The notes beneath the pieces were generated by a model, which was given only the letters and a program-made list of their open reading frames with translations, was not told the DNA's origin and did no database searches. A stretch of DNA of 45,154 nt, from positions 1 to 45,154 of the forward strand of contig JABFYH010000169.1 of assembly GCA_013361335.1 (NCBI GenBank), in the 5' to 3' direction. Of this stretch, positions 14,577-23,013 are shown in pieces (the stretch's first letter is position 1; every line of letters begins with the position of its first letter). Source of the stretch: Gemmatimonadaceae bacterium. GTDB lineage: Bacteria > Gemmatimonadota > Gemmatimonadetes > Gemmatimonadales > Gemmatimonadaceae. The translations under genes were made by a program, and so were the position numbers.

Positions 14577-15557
14577 ATGTCCCGCATGAAGCCCATCGCC
14601 GTCTATCACGAGCACCCCGATTGGTTCCGTCCGCTCTTCACCGAGCTGGAACGTCGGGACATTCCGTACGTCCGCCTCGACGCCGCGGCCCACCGGTATG
14701 ATCCGGCCGAGCGCAGCGTGCCCTGGTCGCTGGTGTTCAATCGGGCCAGCCCGTCCGCCTACCTGCGCGGCCACGGGCAGTCGACCTTCCATACCCTGCA
14801 CTGGCTGAAGCACCTCGAGCGCCTCGGCGTCCCCGTCGTCAACGGGAGCACGACGTACGGCTACGAGCTGTCCAAGGCCACGCAGCTCGATGCGTTGGTC
14901 GCGCTCGGGCTCCCCTTTCCGCGCTCGGTCGTGATCAACGACCCGTCGCAGGCGGTGGCCGCGGCGACCGATCTGCGCTATCCGGTGCTCGTGAAGGCGA
15001 ACGTCGGCGGGAGCGGGGCCGGCATCACGAAGTACGAGACCGCCGACGCCCTCGCCGGTGCGGTCGCCGCCGGGCACGTCAGCCTCGGCGTCGACGGGGT
15101 GGCGCTGGTACAGGAGGCGGCGCCCCTGCGGGACGGTCACATCACGCGCGTCGAGACGCTCGGGGGCAAGTACCTGTACGCGATCAACGTCTATCCGGCC
15201 ACTGGCTCGTTCGATCTCTGCCCGGCGGATGCCTGCCAGACGACGAGCGGCGTGGAGCTCGTGGGCGCGGCGTGCGCCGTCGACGCGGTCAAGTCGGGGC
15301 TGCGGGTCGAAGGGTTCACGCCGCCGGACGAGATCGTCGCGCAGGTGGAGGCGATCGCGCGGTTCACGGGGCTCGACGTCGGCGGGATCGAGTACCTCGT
15401 CGACGATCGCGACGGGCGGCACTACTTCTACGACGTGAATGCCCTGTCCAACTTCGTGGCCGACGCACCCAACGTCATCGGCTTCGATCCGTGGACGAAC
15501 CTCGTGGACTACCTCGAGTCGCGGGTCGGCGCGGCGCCCGCCGAGGTGACGGCATGA
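14577..15557 (+). CDS. ATP-grasp ligase (RimK-like), substrate unknown
   Basis: Predicted cytoplasmic carboxylate-amine/thiol ligase (326 aa). The pre-ATP-grasp domain fills residues 1-95. The ATP-grasp core begins at ELSKATQLDALVALGLPFP, then YPVLVKANVGGSGAGI with the nucleotide-binding loop near residues 138-153, and GGIEYLVDD...YFYDVNALSNF near 275-300 with the Mg-binding acidic and Asn residues. It overlaps the monooxygenase start by 4 bp (ATGA), so the two products act together. ATG 14586 is an alternative start. An AGGAGG lies 60 nt upstream, too far to serve. It may ligate a sulfur compound to an amino acid or act on its product; the reaction is unknown. Confidence 0.85.
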   Translation: MSRMKPIAVYHEHPDWFRPLFTELERRDIPYVRLDAAAHRYDPAERSVPWSLVFNRASPSAYLRGHGQSTFHTLHWLKHLERLGVPVVNGSTTYGYELSKATQLDALVALGLPFPRSVVINDPSQAVAAATDLRYPVLVKANVGGSGAGITKYETADALAGAVAAGHVSLGVDGVALVQEAAPLRDGHITRVETLGGKYLYAINVYPATGSFDLCPADACQTTSGVELVGAACAVDAVKSGLRVEGFTPPDEIVAQVEAIARFTGLDVGGIEYLVDDRDGRHYFYDVNALSNFVADAPNVIGFDPWTNLVDYLESRVGAAPAEVTA

Positions 15558-16657
15558 GCGCCACGCTGACCCCGGAGCGCGCGTCGGAGACGGAGCGGCC
15601 ATCCACCCGGCCGCCCGGCATGCGGTTCGGCTACTGGCTTCCGGTGTTCGGCGGCTGGCTGCGCAACGTCGACGACGAGCACATGGAGGCGAGCTGGGCG
15701 TACACGCGCCGGCTCGCGCAGCGCAGCGAGGAGATCGGCTTCGATCTCACCCTCATCGCCGAGCTGTTCCTCAACGACATCAAGGGGCCGGATGCGCCGG
15801 CGCTCGATGCCTGGTCGACCGCGGCGGCGCTGGCGGCGGTCACCGAGCGGCTGGAGCTGATGGTCGCGGTCCGCCCGCAGTTCCATGCGCCGGCGCAGCT
15901 CGCGAAGCAGGCGGCGAACATCGATCAGATCTCGAATGGGCGGCTCGCGCTCAACGTCGTCAGCGCCTGGTGGGCCGACGAGGCACGCCGATACGGCGTG
16001 CATTTCGACCAGCACGACGACCGGTATGCGCGCACGGCCGAATGGCTCGACGTGGTGAGCGGGGCGTGGTCGCAATCGCGTCTGACGCACAAGGGCACCT
16101 ACTACGACGTGGACGACCTGATCGTCGAGCCGAAGCCGGCGCGGCGCCCGCGGCCGACGATCTATGCGGGGGGCGAGTCGGAGACCGCGAAGAACCTCAT
16201 CGCGTCGAAGTGCGACGCGTACGTGATGCACGGCGACCCGGTGGAGCACGTCGTGCGCAAGGTGGCGGACATGCGCGCGCGCCGCGATCGGGTCGGCGGC
16301 GGCCCGATGGAGTACGGGATGGCGGCCTACGTCATCGTGCGCGAGACCGAGGCCGCGGCGAAGCGGGAGCTCGAGCGCGTCACCAACGTCGCCGAGGGGT
16401 CGCCGGGTTACCACAACTATCAGGACTGGCTCTCGAACACCCAGCTCGAGTCGCGGGTGTCGCTGGAGGACTACTCGGTCTCGAACCGGGGCCTCCGCGC
16501 CGGTCTGGTCGGGACGGCCGAGCAGGTCGCGGACCGAGTGCGGGAGTACCAGGACGCCGGGGTGAACCTCCTGCTGCTCCAGTGCAGCCCGCAGCTGGAG
16601 GAGATGGAGCGCTTCGCGGAGCTGGTCATGCCCCTCTGCGCGAGCCGGGACGGCTAG
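15554..16657 (+). CDS. LLM-class flavin-dependent monooxygenase, SsuD/SfnG-like
   Basis: Luciferase-like FMNH2-dependent monooxygenase (367 aa) of the group that cleaves C-S bonds of alkanesulfonates or dimethyl sulfone. After a disordered 22-residue N-terminus the TIM barrel begins RFGYWLPVFGGWL. VAVRPQFHAPAQLAKQAANIDQISNGR and LNVVSAWWADEARRYG are characteristic of the SsuD/SfnG branch, as are TIYAGGESETAKN and AYVMHGDP. The enzyme needs reduced flavin, but no flavin reductase is encoded nearby, so it must use one from elsewhere. It lies in an operon with the ATP-grasp ligase behind the Cys/Met leader, which supports a role in sulfur scavenging. The actual substrate is unknown. Confidence 0.9.
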   Translation: MSATLTPERASETERPSTRPPGMRFGYWLPVFGGWLRNVDDEHMEASWAYTRRLAQRSEEIGFDLTLIAELFLNDIKGPDAPALDAWSTAAALAAVTERLELMVAVRPQFHAPAQLAKQAANIDQISNGRLALNVVSAWWADEARRYGVHFDQHDDRYARTAEWLDVVSGAWSQSRLTHKGTYYDVDDLIVEPKPARRPRPTIYAGGESETAKNLIASKCDAYVMHGDPVEHVVRKVADMRARRDRVGGGPMEYGMAAYVIVRETEAAAKRELERVTNVAEGSPGYHNYQDWLSNTQLESRVSLEDYSVSNRGLRAGLVGTAEQVADRVREYQDAGVNLLLLQCSPQLEEMERFAELVMPLCASRDG

Positions 16658-16751
16658 CGGCTCTTTCGTCGGAGGCCGGACGCCGCCATACTAGGCGTCC
16701 GATCGCAGGACCTGCAGCATCCCCCGGAGACGCCCCACCCGTCCACGGCCG

Positions 16752-17906
16752 ATGTCCAATTCGTCTGTCCAGCACCGACGCTGGTTGCTGGCGGTGTACG
16801 CCGTTGGCGTCGCCGTCGCGACGCTCCAGCGCGGCGTGTGGAGTCGCGAGCACACGACCTTCGCCATCTTCCGGCAGTCGTTTCTCCATCTCTTCCGCCA
16901 CCAGAACCTGTACGCCGCGTACCCGCTCGAGCAGGGGACAGCGGCCGCGGATCTGTTCAAGTACAGCCCCTCCGCGGCGATGTTGTTCGCGCCGCTGGCG
17001 GCCGTGCCGTATCCGGTCGCCCTGCTGGGCTGGAACCTGCTCAACGCCGGCCTGCTGGTGTACGCGGTGACGCGGCTGCTGCCGCCGCGCCGGGCCAACC
17101 TTGCGCTGCTCCTGCTGGCCCCCGAGGTCTTCGTCGCCGTCCAGAGCTCGTCCAGCAACGCGCTGATCGCGGGACTACTGCTGCTGGCGGCGTTCGCGTA
17201 CGAGGAGGGGCGTCTGCTGCGCGCCGGCGGCGCGCTCGCGGTGGGCGCGGCGATCAAGATCTTCCCGGTCGCGGCGCTGATCTTCGGGATGATGCATGTG
17301 TACCGGCGTCGGGCCCTCCTCGCCGCGGCGGTGGTGTTCGCCGCCGTGCTCGCGCTGCCGCTGCTCGTGATCGGGCCCGCCGAGCTGCTCGAGCAGTATC
17401 GGTGGTGGGCGACGCTCCAGGCGCGCGACGCGCGCGATCTGATGTTCGGGCTGTCGCTGATGCCCCAGTTCCGGCATTGGTGGGAGGTCCGCTGGCCGAA
17501 CTGGCCCGTGCAAGCGGTGGGGACGGTGCTCTTCCTGCTGCCCATCCTGCTGCGGCGCGATCGCTGGCGGTCCCGTGCCTTCCGCTTCGAGTATCTCTGC
17601 TCGCTGCTGATCTACGTCGTCCTGTTCAATCATCAGGCAGAGCGGCAGTCGTTCGTCATCGCGGCCACAGGGGCCGTGCTCTGGTACGTGACCACCGAGC
17701 CCACGCGTGAACGCTCGCTGCTGCTCGCTCTCGCCCTCATCGGGGTGCCGACCTTCCCGTATCTCGCCCTCTGGCTGGTGATCCATGCCGGCCTGCTGCG
17801 TCGCGAGGGGGAGGCCGAGTCCGAGGCGCCGCGAACGATGTCCATGGCCCGCGATCGGATGGCGCTCCGGCGGCGGTGGCCGGCGAGCTGGCGGCAGGCG
17901 TCCTGA
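16752..17906 (+). CDS. GT87-type membrane glycosyltransferase (DUF2029)
   Basis: Polytopic inner-membrane protein of 384 aa with roughly nine to ten hydrophobic segments. Features of GT-C polyprenyl-phosphate mannosyl/arabinosyl-transferases are visible: FLHLFRHQNLYAAYP in the first large loop, FKYSPSAAMLFAPLAAVPYP, and AAIKIFPVAALIFG. These match the DUF2029/GT87 family that transfers sugars from lipid carriers on the outer face of the membrane. The acidic catalytic residue is not certain. The basic C-terminal tail (about 360-384) is probably cytoplasmic. It is followed 53 bp later by an ABC exporter, which could be a functional partner in envelope glycan work; that link is inference. Confidence 0.75.
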   Translation: MSNSSVQHRRWLLAVYAVGVAVATLQRGVWSREHTTFAIFRQSFLHLFRHQNLYAAYPLEQGTAAADLFKYSPSAAMLFAPLAAVPYPVALLGWNLLNAGLLVYAVTRLLPPRRANLALLLLAPEVFVAVQSSSSNALIAGLLLLAAFAYEEGRLLRAGGALAVGAAIKIFPVAALIFGMMHVYRRRALLAAAVVFAAVLALPLLVIGPAELLEQYRWWATLQARDARDLMFGLSLMPQFRHWWEVRWPNWPVQAVGTVLFLLPILLRRDRWRSRAFRFEYLCSLLIYVVLFNHQAERQSFVIAATGAVLWYVTTEPTRERSLLLALALIGVPTFPYLALWLVIHAGLLRREGEAESEAPRTMSMARDRMALRRRWPASWRQAS

Positions 17907-17959
17907 CGGCGTGACCGGACGGGAACCCGCCGGGCGGCGCGCTGAGTTACTCTATCCTC

Positions 17960-19747
17960 ATGCGCACCCTCTCCCGGTATCTCCGTCCCTACTGGCGGCT
18001 GGTCGTCCTGGCGCTCGTGCTCGCGGCGATCAACCAGATCTTCTCGCTGCTCGATCCGCTCATCTTCCGGCACGTCATCGACAGCTACGCCACGCAGTAC
18101 GACCGCTACACCCGGATGGAGTTCTTCAAGGGCGTGGCGCTGTTGCTGGGGGCCGCGGTGGGGGTCGCCTTCGTCTCTCGCGTGGCGAAGAACTTCCAGG
18201 ATTACTTCGTGAACGTCGTCGTGCAGCGGGTCGGGGCCGACCTGTACTCCGACGGCATTCGCCACTCGCTCGCGCTCCCCTTCCAGACCTTCGAGGACCA
18301 GCGGAGCGGCGAGACCCTCGGCAAGCTGCAGAAGGTCCGCTCGGACACCGAGCGGTTCATCGCCGCGTTCGTGAACATGGTGTTCACCACCCTCGTCGGC
18401 GTGATCTTCGTGATGATCTACGCCTTCAAGGCGCACTGGGCCATCGCGCCGGCCTTCTTCCTCACGGTACCGATGCTGGCCGTGCTCAGCTCCGTGCTGA
18501 GCAAGCGGATCAAGACGATCCAGAAGGTGATCGTCGCTGAAACGACCGCGCTCGCCGGCGCGACGACGGAATCGCTCCGCAACATCGAGCTCGTGAAGAG
18601 CCTTGGCCTCGCCAAGCAGGAGGAGCTCCGGCTCAACGCGACGACGGAGAAGATCCTCAAGCTCGAGCTCAAGAAGGTGCGGTACCTCAGGTCCCTGAGC
18701 TTCATCCAGGGAACCGCAGTGAACTTCCTGCGCACGTGCATCCTGTTCCTCATGCTCTACCTGATCTTCGAGAAGCAGATCACGGTGGGACAGTTCTTCT
18801 CCCTGCTGATCTACTCGTTCTTCATCTTCGGTCCGCTCCAGGAGCTGGGAAACGTCATCAACATCTATCGCGAGACGGAGGCGTCGCTCGCCAACTTCGA
18901 CGCGATCTTCAGGATCCCCATCGACCCGAAGCCGGCACACCCGGTGGCGGTCGACGACCTCCGCACGCTGGCGTTCGAGGCGGTGAGCTTCACCCACGCC
19001 ACGGCTGCCGCGCCGGCGCTGGCGGACGTCTCCTTCGAAGTCCGGCGAGGCGAGACGGTGGCGTTCGTCGGACCGTCGGGGGCGGGGAAGACGACGCTGG
19101 TGAAGCTGCTCGTCGGCCTGTACCGCCCGGGCGCGGGCGCGGTCCTCTACAACGGCGTCCCGAGCGATCGGGTGGACCTCGACCGCTTTCGGGAGCGGAT
19201 CGGCTTCGTGACCCAGGACGCGCAGCTGTTCAGCGGGACCATCCGCGAGAACCTGCTGTTCGTGCACCCGGGTGCGAGCGACGCGCAGTGCCTGGACGTG
19301 CTGCGCCGGGCGGCGGCGAACTCGCTGCTCACCCGGGCTGACAAGGGGCTCGACACGGTGATCGGCGAGGGGGGCATGAAGATCTCCGGCGGCGAGAAGC
19401 AGCGCCTGTCGATCGCGCGGGCGCTGTTGCGCGACCCGCATCTGCTGGTGTTCGACGAGGCGACGAGCTCACTCGACTCGCTCACCGAGGAGGAGATCAG
19501 CCGCACGATGCGCGACGTCGCCGAGTCCGCCGACGTGATCACAGTGCTGATCGCCCACCGGTTGAGCACCGTGCTGCACGCGGATCGCATCTACGTCCTG
19601 GAGCGCGGCCGGGTGGTGGAAGAGGGTCGGCACGACGAGCTGCTGGCGCGAACCGGTCTGTACTACGCCATGTGGCGGCAGCAGGTCGGCGAGCGCCGCG
19701 TCGAGCCAACTCCTTCGGCACCTCTCAGATCGCTCGCCCGAGTCTAG
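17960..19747 (+). CDS. ABC exporter, fused permease and ATPase half-transporter
   Basis: Type IV (MsbA/MdlB-like) half-transporter of 595 aa that must dimerise. The membrane domain with six helices spans residues 1-310. The nucleotide-binding domain follows: Walker A GPSGAGKTT near 374, Q-loop FVTQDAQLFSG, signature ISGGEKQRLSIARALL near 476, Walker B LLVFDEATSSLDS and the switch histidine in IAHRLSTV. All catalytic residues are present. The gene is monocistronic or follows the GT87 gene, and ends at a large inverted repeat facing a convergent operon. The substrate is unknown; lipid, lipid-linked sugar or peptide are all possible. Confidence 0.93.
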   Translation: MRTLSRYLRPYWRLVVLALVLAAINQIFSLLDPLIFRHVIDSYATQYDRYTRMEFFKGVALLLGAAVGVAFVSRVAKNFQDYFVNVVVQRVGADLYSDGIRHSLALPFQTFEDQRSGETLGKLQKVRSDTERFIAAFVNMVFTTLVGVIFVMIYAFKAHWAIAPAFFLTVPMLAVLSSVLSKRIKTIQKVIVAETTALAGATTESLRNIELVKSLGLAKQEELRLNATTEKILKLELKKVRYLRSLSFIQGTAVNFLRTCILFLMLYLIFEKQITVGQFFSLLIYSFFIFGPLQELGNVINIYRETEASLANFDAIFRIPIDPKPAHPVAVDDLRTLAFEAVSFTHATAAAPALADVSFEVRRGETVAFVGPSGAGKTTLVKLLVGLYRPGAGAVLYNGVPSDRVDLDRFRERIGFVTQDAQLFSGTIRENLLFVHPGASDAQCLDVLRRAAANSLLTRADKGLDTVIGEGGMKISGGEKQRLSIARALLRDPHLLVFDEATSSLDSLTEEEISRTMRDVAESADVITVLIAHRLSTVLHADRIYVLERGRVVEEGRHDELLARTGLYYAMWRQQVGERRVEPTPSAPLRSLARV

Positions 19748-19771
19748 TCGAAACGTCGTAACTACAGATCA

Positions 19772-19870
19772 TACGGATTAGGACGGATTCAACGGATTGC
19801 TCCGTGAGATGCGGCCGCAAACGCGCATGGAGCAATCCGTTCGATCCGTCTGGTTCCGTCAAAATCCGTA
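19772..19870. repeat. Inverted repeat of ACGGATT units between convergent genes
   Basis: A perfect 13-bp arm pair, AACGGATTGCTCC (19791-19803) and its complement (19829-19841), encloses a 25-nt loop. The outer flanks repeat the unit ACGGATT three times on the left and its complement on the right. Because the ABC exporter and the serine operon converge here, it is placed to act as a bidirectional terminator. The right end reaches the aminotransferase stop. Confidence 0.6.
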
Positions 19871-19871
19871 T

Positions 19872-20978
19872 TCAAAGGAGTGAGTCGAAGGCCGCATCGC
19901 ACGCCGCCAGGCAGCGCTCCAGACCTTCGAGCGTGTGATCCCCCATGTGGCCGATGCGCACCGTCGTGTCCTTGTTCTTCCCGTAGCCGCTGCCGATGGT
20001 GAAGCCGCGCTCGCGGATGGCCGTCAGCAGCGTCGACGAGGGCAATGACTCCGGGAGCGTGATGCTCGTGACCGTCGGCGAGCGGTGGCCCGCGCGGGCG
20101 AGCACCCCGAAGGCCTCGCCGTGTCGGGCGCGCACCCCGTCCACCCACTCGTACGTTCGCGCCGCCATCGCGGCGTGCCGAGCCCACCGCGCCGGCATCC
20201 CTTCGCGCACGATCGCGTCGAGCTGCACGTCGGCGGCAAAGAACAGCGGGATGGCCGGCGTGTTCGGCGTCTGGTCCTTCCGGGCATAGGCGTCGAACTC
20301 CACGAGATCGAAGTACAACCCCCGGCCCGGGGTGGTGCGAGCGCCGGCGATGAACGACTCCGACGCGGCGGCGAAGGCGAGCCCCGGGGGAAGGGCGAGC
20401 GCCTTCTGCGATCCGGTGAGCGCGTAGTCCAGCTCCCACTCGTCGAAGCGCAGCTCCGCGCCGCCGATCCCGGTCACCGAATCGACCAGGCACACCGCGC
20501 CGTGCTCACGTGCGAGCCGCGTCGCCGTTCGAACGTCCTGCCGCGCCCCGGTCGAGGTCTCGGAATGGACGATCGTCAACGCGGCGTACCGTGTGGCACG
20601 CAGCCGGTCGGCGAGCTGGTCGAGGTCCACCGTTCCTCCCCACGGCACCTCCAGAAGGTCGGTCTCGCGCGCGCACGCCTGCGCGATCGCGGCGAACCGC
20701 GCCGAGAAGGCGCCGTTCACCACGCAGAGGATGCGGCCGGTCGGCGCAGCGCGCACGCCCGCCTCCATCAGCCCCGTCGCCGACGAGCTGCTCAGGTACA
20801 CCGGGCGCGTCGTCCCGAAGATCGTGCGCAGCGACTCCTGCAGCCGCCGGAAGAGCGACTCGAACGCCGCACCGCGGTGGGGAATCATCGGCTGGGTCAT
20901 CGCCGCGAGCACCGGGGCGCGCACCTCGGTGGGACCGGGAAAGAAGAAGGTGCCGTTCGGCAGGAGGGGCGGCGTCAT
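19872..20978 (-). CDS. Class V aminotransferase, likely phosphoserine aminotransferase
   Basis: PLP enzyme of 368 aa, last gene of a serine operon. It begins with FFFPGPTEVRAPVLAAM, typical of the alanine-glyoxylate/serine-pyruvate group. VYLSSSSATGLMEA binds the PLP phosphate, LVDSVTGIGG supplies the PLP aspartate, and GSQKALALPPG carries the lysine that forms the Schiff base. Canonical SerC is absent from the operon, while SerA and SerB are present, so this protein probably transaminates 3-phosphohydroxypyruvate, as some archaeal and bacterial class V homologues do. Overlap with SerB is 4 bp (ATGA). Alanine-glyoxylate transamination remains an alternative activity. Confidence 0.85.
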   Translation of the reverse strand: MTPPLLPNGTFFFPGPTEVRAPVLAAMTQPMIPHRGAAFESLFRRLQESLRTIFGTTRPVYLSSSSATGLMEAGVRAAPTGRILCVVNGAFSARFAAIAQACARETDLLEVPWGGTVDLDQLADRLRATRYAALTIVHSETSTGARQDVRTATRLAREHGAVCLVDSVTGIGGAELRFDEWELDYALTGSQKALALPPGLAFAAASESFIAGARTTPGRGLYFDLVEFDAYARKDQTPNTPAIPLFFAADVQLDAIVREGMPARWARHAAMAARTYEWVDGVRARHGEAFGVLARAGHRSPTVTSITLPESLPSSTLLTAIRERGFTIGSGYGKNKDTTVRIGHMGDHTLEGLERCLAACDAAFDSLL

Positions 20979-21634
20979 GCGAGCACGAGGTCGAGAAGCT
21001 GATCGAAGGTGGTCACGACGAGGTCGGCGTCCTGCACCACCGCGTCGCGAGTGACGAATCCGGTGAACGCCGCAAAGGCCTCCACCACCGGCCGGATGGC
21101 GAGGTCGGTCGCGCCATCGCCGACGGCGAGCACGCGCGGTGGCAGCGCCAGCGCCTCGACCACGGTGCGTTTCCCGACGGCGGTCGTCAACGGCGACGCG
21201 GCATCGTAGCCCTCGTACTCCCCGTCGGCGGTGAAGCGCAGCGCGACCGCGTGCACGTCCGAATCGGGAATGCCGAGCCGCTGCGCGACGGGCAGGATCG
21301 CCTCGCGCACGCCGCCGCTCACGAGGACGACGCGACATCCCGCATCGCGCAGGCGGCGGACGACCCGCGCCGCCCCAGGGGCGAGCGAGGAGACGTAGAG
21401 GCCGGCCAGCATCTCCACCTCGGCGCGGGAGGGCTGGACGATGGCGAGGCGTTCCCCGTACACCGCGTCCAGCGCGATGCGCCCACGCATGGCGCGCTCC
21501 GTGAGCGCGGTGACCCGGGCACCGACGTCGGAGCCGCGCAGGCCGGCGAGCCAGTCGATCCCCTCGATCCCGCACAGCGTGGAATCCACGTCCAGCACCA
21601 CGCTGGCGAATCCCTTCGCTGCCCCGTCGCTCAC
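20975..21634 (-). CDS. serB: Phosphoserine phosphatase (HAD family)
   Basis: Final step of serine synthesis, hydrolysis of O-phosphoserine (219 aa). HAD motif I is VLDVDSTLCGIEG near residue 14, where DVDST carries the nucleophile and the acid/base Asp. Motif II is VVLVSGGV, the basic motif III is around GKRTVV, and motif IV is VGDGATD. ERAMRGRIALDAVYGERL is the helical cap conserved in SerB. The start is GTG 21634, which overlaps the dehydrogenase stop (GTGA); the long upstream frame is a shadow of that gene. The domain order and operon context make the assignment firm. Confidence 0.92.
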   Translation of the reverse strand: MSDGAAKGFASVVLDVDSTLCGIEGIDWLAGLRGSDVGARVTALTERAMRGRIALDAVYGERLAIVQPSRAEVEMLAGLYVSSLAPGAARVVRRLRDAGCRVVLVSGGVREAILPVAQRLGIPDSDVHAVALRFTADGEYEGYDAASPLTTAVGKRTVVEALALPPRVLAVGDGATDLAIRPVVEAFAAFTGFVTRDAVVQDADLVVTTFDQLLDLVLA

Positions 21635-23013
21635 AGGACGTTGCCGGGCGCGAGGATCCCCGCCGGATCGAGCTCCAGCTTCACTGCCGCCATCGCCCGT
21701 ACCTGGAGCGGCGACATCTGCAACGGCAGCCACTTCCGCTTCAGCTTTCCGATCCCGTGCTCCGCCGCGACCGTGCCGCCGAGCGCGATGACCTCTCGCA
21801 GCGTGGCTTCGACGACCCGCTCGATGCGCGCCAGCTCGCCGACATCGTGGGCGATGAAGTTCTGGTGCGGATGGCCATTGCCCGCGTGACCGTAGATGAC
21901 CGCCTGCGGCACCTTCGCCTCGTCGGCGAAGGCGCGGGCCCGCCCGATCGCCGTGGCGAGGTGACGATAGGGTACCGCCCAGTCGGTCGAGACCTTTCGC
22001 CCGCCGTGTGCGCGCCGCGCGGCGCCGCGCTCGTTCATGTGTGCGGGTACCGCGTGGCGCACGCGGCGTGCCTCGCGCAGCGCGGTCTCGCCGTCGTAGA
22101 CGCGCACGTCGTCCGTGAGCGCGCCGTGCGATTCGGCGAGCGCGAGCCACTCGTCGAGCGCCGGATCGACCCCGCGCGGCGGCACCTCCTCCACGTACAC
22201 GAACGCGGCTGCATCCACCGCCCAGTCGCGAGAGCCCTCGGCGACGCGCGCGATGTCGAGGGCGAGCGCGTCGAAGAACTCGATGCAACGCGCATGGACC
22301 GCCGCGCTCTCCCGGGCCGCGACCACGAACCGGAGGGCGTCAAGCTCGGCGGCGAACGGCAACGCGAGGCCCACCACCTGCTCCGGCAGGGGCAGCAGCC
22401 CCAGTTCCACCTCCACCACCACGCCCAGCGTCCCCTCGCTGCCGATGAACCAATCCACCGGGTCGTGCGCCATCGCGTAGCCCACCGTGTTCTTCTCCAG
22501 CGCGGTGCGCCGCAGCTCGACGAGCGAACCGTCCGCCAGCGCCACGCGCAGCGCGCGCACGTGGGGCCGGGTCGCGCCGTAGCGGAGGCTCCGTGCCCCC
22601 GACGCGTTGCACGCGACCGCGCCGCCGACCGTGCACTCCTCCTCGCTCGTCGGATCGGGGGCGAGCAGCAGGTCGTGCGCCGCGCACGCCCGCTTCAGCT
22701 CTCCCACCAGAACGCCAGGCTCGGCCCGCGCCACGCGCGCCACCGGATCGATGTCGACGATGCGCTGCATGGCCCGCAGGGAGAGCAGGGTGCCGCGGTC
22801 GCAGATCGACGCGGCCGTGGTGCTCGTCTGTCCCCCGGCAGGCGTCACCGGCGTCCCTGCCGACGTCGCTTCCGCCAGCAGCGCGGCGACCTCCTCGGCG
22901 CTCGTCGGCCGCGCGACGCCGTCGGGGACCATCACGAGGCCCGAGGCATCGGCGGCGTAGGCGCGCCGCACCTCCTCGTCGCGCACCACGACGGGCGCAG
23001 GGGTCGTGCGCAC
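21631..23013 (-). CDS. FAD-linked D-2-hydroxyacid dehydrogenase (GlcD/D2HGDH family)
   Basis: Flavoprotein of 460 aa. The N-terminal PCMH-type FAD-binding domain contains PVTPAGGQTSTT, SLRAMQRIVDIDP, DPTSEEECTVGGAVACNASGARSLRYG and GSEGTLGVVVEVEL. The C-terminal domain has IYGHAGNGHPHQNF with metal-binding histidines, then AEHGIGKLKRKW. These fit D-lactate, glycolate (GlcD) or D-2-hydroxyglutarate dehydrogenases. It sits between serA and serB with a 1-nt and a 4-nt overlap. In Pseudomonas, SerA is known to reduce 2-oxoglutarate to D-2-hydroxyglutarate, and a D2HGDH recycles it to pull the pathway; this gene order suggests the same coupling. The start is GTG. Confidence 0.88.
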   Translation of the reverse strand: MRTTPAPVVVRDEEVRRAYAADASGLVMVPDGVARPTSAEEVAALLAEATSAGTPVTPAGGQTSTTAASICDRGTLLSLRAMQRIVDIDPVARVARAEPGVLVGELKRACAAHDLLLAPDPTSEEECTVGGAVACNASGARSLRYGATRPHVRALRVALADGSLVELRRTALEKNTVGYAMAHDPVDWFIGSEGTLGVVVEVELGLLPLPEQVVGLALPFAAELDALRFVVAARESAAVHARCIEFFDALALDIARVAEGSRDWAVDAAAFVYVEEVPPRGVDPALDEWLALAESHGALTDDVRVYDGETALREARRVRHAVPAHMNERGAARRAHGGRKVSTDWAVPYRHLATAIGRARAFADEAKVPQAVIYGHAGNGHPHQNFIAHDVGELARIERVVEATLREVIALGGTVAAEHGIGKLKRKWLPLQMSPLQVRAMAAVKLELDPAGILAPGNVL

